Virus record (IMG/VR): IMGVR_UViG_3300025853_010492
Span: 1 to 63,899 of that record
Strand: one strand, 5' to 3'
Source: a virus
DNA: 63,899 bases
In this document: positions 5,695 to 13,360 of the stretch, one piece after another
How the letters are laid out: every line of letters begins with the position of its first letter
How positions within the stretch are numbered: the stretch's first letter is position 1
The notes under the pieces: generated by a model
Seen by the model: the letters and a program-made list of their open reading frames with translations, nothing else
Databases searched by the model: none
Told to the model about the DNA's origin: nothing
Translations under genes and position numbers: made by a program

Positions 5695-7667
5695 TAGACT
5701 CCACCAAACGAAACACTTTGACCCATTACAACATATGTTCCACCATCATTCAGAATACTAAAGGAGACAACATCAATTCCAGATGCAGTTCCAGATGGTA
5801 TTGAATTGCCCTGCCACTTAATTGATTGCAATACACCACCTATTTGCAGTGATGTTGGCATAAATGCAGGATCATTTTGATTTACAACAATTGTGATTGT
5901 AGTTCCATACTCAGCACTAAGTGTAAGATTAGTGAGATTTGCTGTCCAATTTGCCGAAGGATTAGTGTGGTAAAAAATATGTCCAGTTGAACAATCATGA
6001 GATACCGTTCCCGTAGAACTATTCAAAGTATCAAATGCTTCTTGTGTTCCGCCACCAAACAGAGCACTAGAACTAAAGGTTACGATTCCACTAATATTAA
6101 CGTTAGTAAAATTAGAAGTACCGCTAGTATCAATTCCAATTACAGTTACATCTCCAGTTGTAACAAACCCTACAAGGTCACCAGCAGTTGTAAACCCTAC
6201 AAGATCTCCAGCAGTAGAGAATCCAACTAGATCTCCAGCAGTAGAGAATCCTACAAGGTCACCAGCAGTTGTAAACCCTACAAGATCTCCAGCGGTAGAG
6301 AATCCAACTAGATCTCCAGCAGTAGAGAATCCAACTAAATCTCCAGCGGTAGAGAACCCTACAAGGTCACCAGCAGTTGTAAACCCTACAAGATCTCCAG
6401 CAGTGGAGAACCCCACAAGATCTCCAGCGGTAGAGAATCCAACTAGATCTCCAGCAGTGGAGAAACCTACAAGATCTCCAGCAGTTGTAAATCCTACAAT
6501 AGATTCAGTTGTTGCATATCCAGAAAAACTTGGTGGTATGTATGTAAAAATACCAAAGTCACTATCATAAGATAAGGAACTTATTCCAGGAGATCCAACA
6601 TATACAGAGAGATCAGAATAACCAATTCCAGAACTTGATCCACCAGTAGCAGTAATAATAATACTACCAGTAGATTGACTTACATTAATTCCAGCACCTC
6701 CAGATACTGAAGTAACAACACCAGATAAAGTAGAACCATCACCAACAAATGATGCTGCAGTAATAATTCCAGTGGTGTTTATACTTCCATTAGTTCCAAC
6801 TCCAGCCCCACCAGAAGGGAGATTAGTTAATCCAGAACCATCACCAACAAAAGAAGTTGCAGTTACAACACCAACACTAATTCCTAAAGAAGAGGTATTA
6901 CCAAGTGCTAATACATTGTTTAATGTCTGAGTCTCAGTTGACAATCCAGTTGTCACTGTTGAGAAAACAAATCTTTGAATTGAATGATCATATTTTAAAT
7001 ACTTACCATCATATGCACTAGCATTAGTGGCAATACCAACAATGTCATCAAGGTATTGTAAGTTTACTTCACCACCACCACTTCCAACCATGGCAAGTTC
7101 TTGTTGGAGTTTACCAACAAGTTTTTGATAATGATCTTGAAGTTGAGAGAATGTTACAGGACTATCTGCACTAACTTTTTTTTGTGATCCTTTAGCAACT
7201 TTTTCAGACAGAATCTTATATCTAGAATCTAGTTCATCTAATCTAGTTTCAAGAAGTCTTAAATCTTTTGCTTTTTGTATCTCTAAAATAATATCTTCTT
7301 TTAAAGTTTCAATCTCACCAATATGATTCTTAATTACCCCTATAGCAACTCCTTCTACCTGGCGACCATATAACTCATTAAAAATATCATTTGCCTCATT
7401 TAATTTTGCTTCTTTTATAGATGCCTCTACAGATGAGAGATGCCTATTTTTTTCCCTAACTTCTACAATAATGTCTTCAACTAAATCTACATTTTGTTCT
7501 TCTTTTTTTTGATATTGTTCAAATTGATCTCGCCAATTAAAAACAGCATCAAAATTTTGAGTGTCCTCTTTTAAATGGACACCATTCTTTTTCATATCCT
7601 CATTTAATTCTTGGATTTTTTTGTCCAAATAATTTGAAGACCTATTAAAACGTTTAAAAGTGCCCAT
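5694..7667 (-). CDS. Tail-fibre-like protein with coiled-coil base and nonapeptide repeat shaft, 657 aa
   Basis: I start at the ATG at 7667 rather than an in-frame TTG one codon earlier. Residues 1 to about 190 are highly charged and heptad-like, suggesting a trimeric coiled coil. A Gly/Ser/Thr-rich stretch follows with GDGSGLTNLP-type motifs typical of phage fibre shafts. Then come 12 exact-register copies of a nine-residue unit G-F-[ST]-T-A-G-D-L-V plus a degenerate thirteenth, and a beta-rich C-terminal domain. This architecture suits a long trimeric fibre. A late-promoter box and short leader precede it, and the lectin-like gene is coupled downstream. Confidence 0.8.
   Translation of the reverse strand: MGTFKRFNRSSNYLDKKIQELNEDMKKNGVHLKEDTQNFDAVFNWRDQFEQYQKKEEQNVDLVEDIIVEVREKNRHLSSVEASIKEAKLNEANDIFNELYGRQVEGVAIGVIKNHIGEIETLKEDIILEIQKAKDLRLLETRLDELDSRYKILSEKVAKGSQKKVSADSPVTFSQLQDHYQKLVGKLQQELAMVGSGGGEVNLQYLDDIVGIATNASAYDGKYLKYDHSIQRFVFSTVTTGLSTETQTLNNVLALGNTSSLGISVGVVTATSFVGDGSGLTNLPSGGAGVGTNGSINTTGIITAASFVGDGSTLSGVVTSVSGGAGINVSQSTGSIIITATGGSSSGIGYSDLSVYVGSPGISSLSYDSDFGIFTYIPPSFSGYATTESIVGFTTAGDLVGFSTAGDLVGFSTAGDLVGFSTAGDLVGFTTAGDLVGFSTAGDLVGFSTAGDLVGFSTAGDLVGFTTAGDLVGFSTAGDLVGFSTAGDLVGFTTAGDLVGFVTTGDVTVIGIDTSGTSNFTNVNISGIVTFSSSALFGGGTQEAFDTLNSSTGTVSHDCSTGHIFYHTNPSANWTANLTNLTLSAEYGTTITIVVNQNDPAFMPTSLQIGGVLQSIKWQGNSIPSGTASGIDVVSFSILNDGGTYVVMGQSVSFGGV
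6171..6494 (-). repeat. Twelve tandem 27-bp repeats in the fibre gene
   Basis: The unit encodes GF[ST]TAGDLV. All twelve copies keep frame and length but differ at synonymous positions and at the Ser/Thr codon. A degenerate copy lies at about 6144-6170. Such arrays expand and contract by recombination, so fibre length may vary between isolates. Confidence 0.95.
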
Positions 7668-7682
7668 CAATATAAAAAATTC

Positions 7683-7701
7683 CTTTATATAGTATTTATT
7701 C
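7683..7701 (-). promoter_or_regulatory. Late promoter for the nonapeptide fibre
   Basis: The minus strand reads GAATAAATACTATATAAAG, containing the T4-type late box ATAAATA, 15 bases before the fibre ATG. The same 19-mer occurs at 42602-42620 before another fibre gene. Confidence 0.75.
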
Positions 7702-7744
7702 CATTTAAAAATCTTAGTCTAAATTAAAATTAAAGTCAATTTAT

Positions 7745-7753
7745 AATAAATAC
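7745..7753 (+). promoter_or_regulatory. Late promoter for the plus-strand exported-protein genes
   Basis: AATAAATAC on the plus strand lies 28 bases before the ATG at 7782. With the minus-strand box at 7683-7701 it makes a divergent late promoter pair in a gap of about 110 bases. Confidence 0.7.
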
Positions 7754-7781
7754 AAATACACAAATACCCTACAGAAAAGTA

Positions 7782-8276
7782 ATGAAAAGAATTTCTCTTC
7801 TACTTGGTGGAATGTTACTGATGGCGGCACCTGCACATGCCGATCTTACTAGCAAAATTTCTTCTTCAGTTCAACTGACAGTAGAAGGTCCAGCAGTTCA
7901 GTCTACAAGACTTGGTTCTTCTTACTCAGTATCTGGAGACAACATCGCAGTTACTACTCTTGGTGGTCTTACAGGCGGATCTGCTACGGCACCTGCAACT
8001 GTAAGTGCAGGTTCTTATGCAATCAATAATGACGGTCAGTCATTTAGTTTTGCTGAGAATACTTTTATTGGTGACACAGTAGTTACTACACAGACAGCAC
8101 TCTCTGCTGGTCAGATTGATACTCCAAATCTTTATGGAGAATCTACCACACAGGTTGGTGGAACTGCTGGAGCACTTGCTGGAACCATCGACACCGCAGG
8201 AGCAATCACTCTGACTGCTGGTGGTGCTGGTACTTCAGCAACAGGTCAATTCGTAACAGAACTGTCTGTAAGATAA
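7782..8276 (+). CDS. Exported phage protein A, 164 aa
   Basis: A classic signal peptide is seen: basic start MKRISLLLGG, hydrophobic core, and a likely cleavage after PAHA at about residue 20. The mature part is low in charge and rich in Ser, Thr, Gly, Ala and Val, with alternating hydrophobic residues that suggest beta structure. SSVQLTVEGPAVQ and YSVSGDNIAV segments resemble the next gene, suggesting an ancient duplication. Export to the periplasm or outer membrane is inferred from the signal peptide; function is unknown. The stop overlaps the next start (TAATG). Confidence 0.75.
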   Translation: MKRISLLLGGMLLMAAPAHADLTSKISSSVQLTVEGPAVQSTRLGSSYSVSGDNIAVTTLGGLTGGSATAPATVSAGSYAINNDGQSFSFAENTFIGDTVVTTQTALSAGQIDTPNLYGESTTQVGGTAGALAGTIDTAGAITLTAGGAGTSATGQFVTELSVR

Positions 8277-8692
8277 TGAAAAGGATATTTGTTATTCTGG
8301 CACTGCTTGGGTCTCCTGCTTATGCAGTGCCTGTGGTTCCTAACTTTAGTCAAGGAAGTATGACGAGCCACACAGAAACAAGGTCAAAAATAACAGAGAC
8401 CATCAATTCGATGGACTATAACACTGGGTATCAATATTCCGTATCTGGGACTGGTATCACTGCAAACGGTGCGTTGTCACCAACTACATCTACTTCTACA
8501 TCAACCATAGACGGAGTGAATTCTACATGGACAGGCATAGGAACCAAAGTAAACTTCACACAAACAACTCCAGGAGCAGCATTTCAGTTTGCAGAAACTT
8601 ACCGTGGTCCTGGTTTAAGCAATCAAACAATAATTCAAAGAGTCACAGAAGTAGAATCAATTACAGATACAACTTCCATATTCAGTCAATAA
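8276..8692 (+). CDS. Exported phage protein B, 138 aa, probable paralogue of A
   Basis: A second signal peptide (MKRIFVILALLGSPAYA) is followed by a Ser/Thr-rich beta-like region. The segment YQYSVSGTGI parallels YSVSGDNIAV of the preceding gene. The start is coupled to the previous stop. It contains no Cys after the signal peptide, so it is not a lipoprotein. It is likely secreted to the host periplasm or envelope, or is a virion component exported during infection; no family function is known to me. Confidence 0.7.
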   Translation: MKRIFVILALLGSPAYAVPVVPNFSQGSMTSHTETRSKITETINSMDYNTGYQYSVSGTGITANGALSPTTSTSTSTIDGVNSTWTGIGTKVNFTQTTPGAAFQFAETYRGPGLSNQTIIQRVTEVESITDTTSIFSQ

Positions 8693-9342
8693 TAGGAGTC
8701 ATCCTTCTTGGAACACTATCGCCACATAAAGCTTTGGCTGAAACTGTTGGTGGTGTTAGCGCCACCGCTGCTCCTGTTGCTAATAGTAGTGGTTCTGTTA
8801 CAAATCAAGCGATACAAGTATTACAAGGACCTTACATCACCAACACATACGGGAATGGAATCCAATGCCAAGGTCCCACTAGAAATTTCACCCCTTACGT
8901 AACTGGAAGCATCTCTGCTCAGAAACCTTGGGAACCTTATTATAATGATAATGTATATGATATGAGAGACTTTGATGAAGATGGAGCACCAGATAATCCT
9001 GGTGATGTGTTGTATCGTGTTCCTATCAGAACAGGACAAAAAGATAATTACAACCTTGGAGTTGGATTCTCTATTACTTGGTCTGAACCATTAGATAAAA
9101 AACTTCAGGCACAATGTAAAGAAGCAGCTGCTGCTAACATAGAAATGATGAAGCAACTCACTGCTAATAAGAGATTAGATTTTGAGATTGCAAGACTTAA
9201 AAACTGTGGGGAATTAATGAAGCAGGGTATTACTTTCCACCCTAAGAGTCCTTACTATAAAGTCTGTGCAGATGTTGTGGTTCAGAACGTAACTACAGTT
9301 CCTAAGCACGAACATCCACACATACATAAAATCAACCCCTAA
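8527..9342 (+). CDS. Exported phage protein C; start uncertain
   Basis: The only in-frame ATG is at 8527, deep inside the previous gene. The protein clearly begins near 8680: SIIGVILLGTLSPHKALA is a signal peptide core and cleavage site, preceded in frame only by ATT/ATA codons, with no ATG, GTG or TTG. The mature domain of about 210 residues has acidic DFDEDGAPDNPGD, three to five Cys and a His-rich end (PKHEHPHIHK) that could bind metal. Possible explanations are a rare ATT or ATA start (8680 or 8689), or a frameshift from the preceding gene. Its 3' end overlaps the opposing gene by 11 bases. Confidence 0.6.
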   Translation: MDRHRNQSKLHTNNSRSSISVCRNLPWSWFKQSNNNSKSHRSRINYRYNFHIQSIIGVILLGTLSPHKALAETVGGVSATAAPVANSSGSVTNQAIQVLQGPYITNTYGNGIQCQGPTRNFTPYVTGSISAQKPWEPYYNDNVYDMRDFDEDGAPDNPGDVLYRVPIRTGQKDNYNLGVGFSITWSEPLDKKLQAQCKEAAAANIEMMKQLTANKRLDFEIARLKNCGELMKQGITFHPKSPYYKVCADVVVQNVTTVPKHEHPHIHKINP

Positions 9343-10021
9343 GATGCTTTTGTTCCATTCTTCTTTCGAAGACTGACTTAACTACTTCTTTCTTACCACG
9401 CATCTTGGCAATCTTATTAACCAATTTTTTAACTATTGGTTTAACTGCTTTTAGGACTATATCTGCAATGGGTTTTGCGAATATCGCCGCACCAGCAGCA
9501 GTGGCGGCAATGACTGATGTTTGAATCACGATTCCTGGTTCTGGTAAGTATTCTTTATGCCAAGGTATATCAGGTTCGGAAGGAACTTCTATAATGTTCT
9601 TCTCACATTTCCTTAACTGAACATTATAAGTCTCATCGGGTAAACAATTTACTGTGTTTACTTCTGGTATTTTTGGAAGAGAAACCTGCTGTGGAGGATT
9701 TGGTTTCTCTGGTTTTTTATATGGAGGAAGTTTAGCAGGACGTGTTGGTATCACTTCCTCTGGAGTAAACTCTATTGGATTGAATGAAGGAACACCAGCA
9801 TCACAATAAGTCAGAACACCATTTGGGTCATCTGACTGAATAGTCTTAGATTTACTTTTGCTACTATGAGCTTCCACACATCCAGGAATATCAACTATTG
9901 GCAATCCAATGTTAGTAGTTACTGGAACTATTGGTGGTAAAGATTGTGATGGTTCAAATATCCAAGTAGAAACTTCTGGTATATCAAGCTTCCGAGTTTT
10001 AATCTCTGGAATGTTTGGCAT
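9332..10021 (-). CDS. Proline-rich membrane-associated protein, 229 aa
   Basis: Residues 1-160 are very rich in Pro with repeated Ile-Pro and Pro-Glu segments and three to four Cys, a likely extended, envelope-spanning region. One hydrophobic segment lies at about 165-190 (IVIQTSVIAATAAGAAIFA). The C-terminal 40 residues are strongly basic. This layout is compatible with a membrane-anchored protein that spans or tethers envelope layers, as spanins do, but no family match is recognised. It is convergent with and overlaps protein C. Confidence 0.65.
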   Translation of the reverse strand: MPNIPEIKTRKLDIPEVSTWIFEPSQSLPPIVPVTTNIGLPIVDIPGCVEAHSSKSKSKTIQSDDPNGVLTYCDAGVPSFNPIEFTPEEVIPTRPAKLPPYKKPEKPNPPQQVSLPKIPEVNTVNCLPDETYNVQLRKCEKNIIEVPSEPDIPWHKEYLPEPGIVIQTSVIAATAAGAAIFAKPIADIVLKAVKPIVKKLVNKIAKMRGKKEVVKSVFERRMEQKHLRG

Positions 10022-10152
10022 TAGTCGTGGTGAAATACTCCTTTAAAAATATTACCAATAGCACCAAAAAAATGATAGAAGATCACGTAGAGAAAAAATG
10101 TCTTCTCTGGATTTCTTTTGGTTTCTTTTTTCTTATAAGCGCCAACTGCCAT
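10021..10152 (-). CDS. Small basic membrane protein, 43 aa
   Basis: An ATG at 10152 opens a 43-codon frame whose TAA overlaps the next ATG (TAATG). A Lys-rich N-terminus is followed by one hydrophobic aromatic segment (FFLYVIFYHFFGAIGNIF). It could be a holin-like or adaptor peptide beside the Pro-rich membrane protein, but there is no family evidence. It is supported by coupling and composition only. Confidence 0.5.
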   Translation of the reverse strand: MAVGAYKKKETKRNPEKTFFLYVIFYHFFGAIGNIFKGVFHHD

Positions 10153-10160
10153 GGTTAAAA

Positions 10161-10204
10161 AAATAATATTCTTATATTATTTACCAAAAAAATAATATAA
10201 GAAT
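10161..10204 (-). terminator. AT-rich terminator with a perfect 15-bp stem
   Basis: The arms 10168-10182 and 10190-10204 are perfectly complementary around a seven-base loop, and the minus strand then runs into a T-rich tract. It follows the nuclease gene. A stem made almost only of A-T pairs is unusual but long. Confidence 0.75.
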
Positions 10205-10223
10205 TAATAATAGTTACTTTTTA

Positions 10224-10682
10224 TTAAATAAGGGTGCCATGAGTACGACGAATTTCTCTTAGTTCTTCAAAGTTCTTTTGCTTTGTTCCACCGTCATATG
10301 CCCAAGCATATCCTTCAGTAATCATTTGTTCGTTGAGGGACAATTCTGAGTCCCCAATGTATAACCAGCCCAAAAGACGACCATACTTGCCGACGCCACC
10401 AACAAGTTCAGTCCTAATAACAAGGTCATCGTCACCAGCCACAGCACCTTCCAGTTTCTCTTTGAGCCAGTTAGTAGCGTCATAACCAAGTGCCTTTTCT
10501 TCTTCATCTCTAGTGCGTTTCTCTGGAGTGTCAACTCCAGCAACTCTTACACGTTCTTTTTTGTACAAGTCAAATCCTAGGTCAATAGTAACATCAATAG
10601 TGTCACCATCAACCACTCTGTTGATCTCCACTACTCGGAAGTTGTAGCAACTCTTCCTGCTTGGTGGTGTCATTGCTCCCAT
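10224..10682 (-). CDS. Staphylococcal-nuclease-like (SNase) thermonuclease, 152 aa
   Basis: The full SNase active site is visible: DGDT with Asp25 and Asp27, then R46-VAGVDTPE with Asp51, Thr52 and Glu54, and Arg102 in GRLLGWL. These match Asp21, Arg35, Asp40, Thr41, Glu43 and Arg87 of the staphylococcal enzyme. It would be a calcium-dependent nuclease that could degrade host DNA or RNA. No signal peptide is present, so it acts inside the cell. Start is ATG 10682 or the in-frame ATG at 10673; both overlap the upstream small gene. Confidence 0.9.
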   Translation of the reverse strand: MGAMTPPSRKSCYNFRVVEINRVVDGDTIDVTIDLGFDLYKKERVRVAGVDTPEKRTRDEEEKALGYDATNWLKEKLEGAVAGDDDLVIRTELVGGVGKYGRLLGWLYIGDSELSLNEQMITEGYAWAYDGGTKQKNFEELREIRRTHGTLI

Positions 10683-10800
10683 CTTGCATCTCCATATATG
10701 CCATTCTTAATATATAGACAACACAATATAGTGTAAAAGCAAGTCCACAACAAAGAAGAATTATGACACTCCAAACTGGAGAATTAATATCGACTTCCAT
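10609..10800 (-). CDS. Small membrane protein, 63 aa
   Basis: The ATG overlaps the TAA of the upstream gene (TAATG). A hydrophobic segment at about residues 9-32 (WSVIILLCCGLAFTLYCVVY) is followed by a polar tail. It overlaps the SNase gene by 74 bases, which is long for this phage and lowers confidence. Membrane segment and coupling are the support; the function is unknown. Confidence 0.5.
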   Translation of the reverse strand: MEVDINSPVWSVIILLCCGLAFTLYCVVYILRMAYMEMQDGSNDTTKQEELLQLPSSGDQQSG

Positions 10801-11138
10801 TATCCTTTAGAAGAATCTTTCTCTTCTTTTTTAGCAACTACATTAGTAGTATTATTACCATTACCATTGCCATTACCATTGCCACCACTAGATTTGGATG
10901 GAGTCACTCCAAAAGTAGCTAAAGTCCCAGTAAAAACGCTGGCAATAAAAGTTGGATCAATTTTTTGTTGAGGAATTCCAGGAATAGAAACATAATTAAG
11001 AGTTAATATTGCACCCGTCCAACCCAATACAATTAGTCTAACTAAACTGGATATTCCTTCTTCATGCCAATTAAATTCATGATCATCATGCTCATCTTTC
11101 TTTTTCTTGGGAAGCATTGATCTTATGATTGACTTCAT
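10800..11138 (-). CDS. Two-pass membrane protein with Gly-Asn repeat tail, 112 aa; holin candidate
   Basis: A basic, His/Asp-rich N-terminus leads to two hydrophobic segments at about residues 31-50 and 62-80, then a GNGNGNGNGN run and a charged Lys/Glu tail. Small size, two membrane passes and a highly charged C-terminus are the general features of phage holins, and a lysozyme-like gene lies 1.5 kb away. That role is inference; T4-type holins have one pass and a periplasmic domain, so this would not be a T4 t homologue. Confidence 0.6.
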   Translation of the reverse strand: MKSIIRSMLPKKKKDEHDDHEFNWHEEGISSLVRLIVLGWTGAILTLNYVSIPGIPQQKIDPTFIASVFTGTLATFGVTPSKSSGGNGNGNGNGNNTTNVVAKKEEKDSSKG

Positions 11139-11143
11139 ATTAT

Positions 11144-11338
11144 TTATGGAATAAGAGAATCAACTGATATATTTGTAGAGTTCAGTTGATTATATTTAGT
11201 ACAGAGTACTTCACTAGATTCATGTTCCCATTTGTGATATAAACTTTTAAGATGTTTTGTATATTCAAAACCATCACATAATCTCATTTCATCAGCAACG
11301 ATGGTTTTAATTAAAACTTCTCTTGTTAGCTTAGTCAT
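11144..11338 (-). CDS. Hypothetical protein, 64 aa
   Basis: A short soluble frame with ATG start, separated by five bases from the membrane-protein gene downstream. It is helical in composition with Leu/Glu-rich segments and no known motif. A late box lies about 110 bases upstream. Confidence 0.5.
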   Translation of the reverse strand: MTKLTREVLIKTIVADEMRLCDGFEYTKHLKSLYHKWEHESSEVLCTKYNQLNSTNISVDSLIP

Positions 11339-11476
11339 ACTACTTTTTAAGATTCCAACAAAAAATTATTTTTAACATAATAAAAATTTTAATCTCAAGA
11401 TAATTTTTCTTGGGTTTCTAGTCCAAAAAAATTTTTTTGGACATGAAAATATTTATTAAGAAGTTTAAGTTAAGAA
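11339..11476 (-). promoter_or_regulatory. AT-rich gap with a late box and a 22-bp perfect palindrome
   Basis: On the minus strand AATAAATAT (11449-11457) is a late-promoter match. Seven bases further on is a perfect 22-base palindrome (11421-11442), GTCC plus A7/T7 plus GGAC. A second weaker hairpin pairs CTCAAGA with TCTTGGG at about 11392-11415. These may form the leader of the 11144-11338 transcript or end the transcript of the metallopeptidase-like gene. Confidence 0.5.
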
Positions 11477-12145
11477 TTATTTAATAAATCCTTCCTCACG
11501 TAACCACTTCTCAGTCAGTGGTGTTGGTTTGTAATCAGACCACATTGTACCAGTAGCACAAGACTTCAATGCCTTAGCAGTCATACCTTCAGTCTTACCT
11601 GCCCACATTGCTTCTGCTTCCCAGGGCACAGCAAACTTAGGATAAGTCTTTTCTGTGATCTCACGCCAGATCTTAGGAACATCTTCCTCTGGTTTGATGA
11701 TGGCAATCATACTATTTTTAATAGTGCCTGCCATACAATCTTGAGCAGCGTGCCATCCTTCATGACGCATAACAGTCATGAGAACACCAGGAAGACGCAT
11801 GTATGTCTTATTCAGAAAAAAGTTATTGCCAACTGTATGATAAACCCCACGATGCCCAACAGGAAAATATTTTTCGTCTGCTAGAAACACGTTAACTCCG
11901 ACCTGACTAAGGGAAACGAGCATATTGTTGAACTCATCAGCAACAAAATCGTAATCACTATTGGGATGAGCATTAGCAATATCATTGATACTGAAGACTT
12001 GTTGGACATCTTTGGTGCATTCTCGAAGCAACATACAACCCATAGAGTCCATACTATAGAATTCTTTAATTAGTTTTTCTTGACCCGCAAATGCAGGAGA
12101 AGATATAAGTGCCATTCCCATAAGGGAAAATAAAAATTTTTTCAT
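11477..12145 (-). CDS. Exported putative zinc metallopeptidase (HEGWH), 222 aa
   Basis: The signal peptide MKKFLFSLMGMALISSPAFA ends near residue 20. The mature protein has HEGWH at 128-132 within MRHEGWHAAQDC, the HExxH zinc-binding pattern, and Glu176 or Glu178 in WEAEAMWAGK as a possible third ligand about 45 residues on, as in gluzincins. Five to six Cys suggest disulfides in the periplasm. The role could be processing of host envelope proteins or cell-wall proteins. I know no characterised homologue, and HExxH can occur by chance, so activity is inferred. The gene is coupled by ATGA to the upstream membrane gene and lies two genes from the lysozyme-like gene. Confidence 0.6.
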   Translation of the reverse strand: MKKFLFSLMGMALISSPAFAGQEKLIKEFYSMDSMGCMLLRECTKDVQQVFSINDIANAHPNSDYDFVADEFNNMLVSLSQVGVNVFLADEKYFPVGHRGVYHTVGNNFFLNKTYMRLPGVLMTVMRHEGWHAAQDCMAGTIKNSMIAIIKPEEDVPKIWREITEKTYPKFAVPWEAEAMWAGKTEGMTAKALKSCATGTMWSDYKPTPLTEKWLREEGFIK

Positions 12146-12393
12146 AGGTTTGGAATATCAGGTCCAGTAGTAATAGGAATATCAGGTCCAGTAGTATCTG
12201 GTATATCTGGAGTTAAAGACTCTACAAGGGCAGGCAGTGCCTCTCTAACAGCGGTTGCAACCTCAGTAGTTACTTTTGCCCTTGCGTCTTCAATAAGAGT
12301 ATCTTTATTAAGATACAAATAAAAACTACTACCAACTACACTAAGCGATACCAAACCAGATAACAAAGCAATTGTGTTAATTAGACTTTGCAT
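12142..12393 (-). CDS. Small membrane protein with TGPDIP repeats, 83 aa
   Basis: One N-terminal membrane segment (residues about 6-27) is followed by an amphipathic Ala/Val/Glu-rich helix and a tail with three repeats of a DIPxTTGP-type motif. It is coupled to the metallopeptidase gene by ATGA and overlaps its upstream neighbour by 17 bases. The membrane anchor plus flexible Pro tail suits a holin, antiholin or spanin-like lysis accessory, but no family is recognised. Confidence 0.55.
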   Translation of the reverse strand: MQSLINTIALLSGLVSLSVVGSSFYLYLNKDTLIEDARAKVTTEVATAVREALPALVESLTPDIPDTTGPDIPITTGPDIPNL

Positions 12394-12601
12394 AATTTTC
12401 CTTATAGTATTTGAAAAGTCCTAAGGTAGAACTATTACCTTGAGAGACCCAATCATGAGCACATTCATAAATGGATCTGTTAGAGTATTTAGGTTCTTTA
12501 TTCTCATTTAATTGACCCCCAAACTCTTGAAGAAGAGATGAGATGATAAGTTCTCTCAGCTCTAGTTTTTCTTCACTATATCTCCAGTCTAGTTGTGTCA
12601 T
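12377..12601 (-). CDS. Hypothetical protein, 74 aa
   Basis: I choose the ATG at 12601 because it overlaps the stop of the lysozyme-like gene as ATGA; an ATG two codons earlier (12607) is possible. The protein is acidic and helical, with ELRELIISSLLQEFG near the N-terminus and many Asn and Tyr residues at the C-terminus. No motif is recognised. Coupling places it in the putative lysis group. Confidence 0.6.
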   Translation of the reverse strand: MTQLDWRYSEEKLELRELIISSLLQEFGGQLNENKEPKYSNRSIYECAHDWVSQGNSSTLGLFKYYKENYAKSN

Positions 12602-13245
12602 GACCATATCAATTTTTTAGTGTAATCATAAGCATATTGTTGACGATATCCTTTGATACCCCAACCCAACCAGTAGTAAGCACCAACCATATACTGACTG
12701 ACTGTTCTACCAGTTCCTTCAAACTCAGGCAGATACTTCTGGAAAGTATATTCGTTGATCATGTATGCTGTCTGACCCTCAAGCGAGGAAGGATCATAAC
12801 CATACTTCTTAGAGAACTTACCTAACCCCAGATAACGGTTCGTAGAGGTCCACTGAATGAGTCCGTAACCACCGCTATAGCAACGATCGTAAGGAACTCT
12901 AGCACCTCCCTCACAAATATCGGGAATGAAGTTACTTTCTGATTTAATGTTTCCCATGATCGTTGCCAATGCATTACGATCTGAGATTCTTGTTTTCTCT
13001 TGAAGTTTTTCAAGGACATATTTCTCATTATCGTTACATTCTGGACACTTCCAGGATTTTTTTTCTACTGCAATTTCCAAAACTTTATCTGGATTAACAA
13101 TTCCAACTCCTGGTTCAATAATAAGTGCAGGAGGATTTTTGATTTCGCTTATATTAGGATAAGCAGAAGCACATGCAGAGGAAATAATTCCTATTACAGG
13201 AAGTGCAAAAAATTTACGAAACATTAAATTAATAGAACTCGACAT
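12598..13245 (-). CDS. Exported tail-lysozyme-like muramidase, 215 aa
   Basis: From the ATG at 13245 (an upstream in-frame GTG at 13257 is less likely) the protein has a basic-hydrophobic leader FFALPVIGIISSACASA, a signal peptide or imperfect lipobox. A catalytic domain covers about 75-215. GNIKSESNFIPD with its Glu, followed by GGYGLIQWT, is the signature of phage tail lysozymes (Phage_lysozyme2 family), which cleave peptidoglycan. Length fits an endolysin with export signal, so it could enter the periplasm through Sec like SAR endolysins. Neighbouring small membrane proteins support a lysis role. Confidence 0.82.
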   Translation of the reverse strand: MSSSINLMFRKFFALPVIGIISSACASAYPNISEIKNPPALIIEPGVGIVNPDKVLEIAVEKKSWKCPECNDNEKYVLEKLQEKTRISDRNALATIMGNIKSESNFIPDICEGGARVPYDRCYSGGYGLIQWTSTNRYLGLGKFSKKYGYDPSSLEGQTAYMINEYTFQKYLPEFEGTGRTVSQYMVGAYYWLGWGIKGYRQQYAYDYTKKLIWS

Positions 13246-13300
13246 TCGTATCACCACAAAAGTGGGTACGACTCTTTGGTTGACTTATTTAGGCGAACTA

Positions 13301-13329
13301 ACTTTACCACAAAAAAGAGGGGTAGTCAA
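13301..13329 (-). promoter_or_regulatory. Sigma70-type promoter candidate, TTGACT-17-TAAAGT
   Basis: On the minus strand TTGACT lies in the loop of the terminator at 13316-13336 and is 17 bases from TAAAGT, a weaker -10. A transcript would start about 40-50 bases before the lysozyme-like gene. Confidence 0.45.
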
Positions 13330-13336
13330 CCCCTCT
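13311..13336 (-). terminator. Intrinsic terminator after the hli gene
   Basis: Minus-strand stem AGAGGGGT/ACCCCTCT (eight pairs, five-base loop) is followed by six T, 25 bases past the stop of the 39-residue hli gene. Confidence 0.88.
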
Positions 13337-13360
13337 TCTCCAGTCACCTATAAGTATTAC

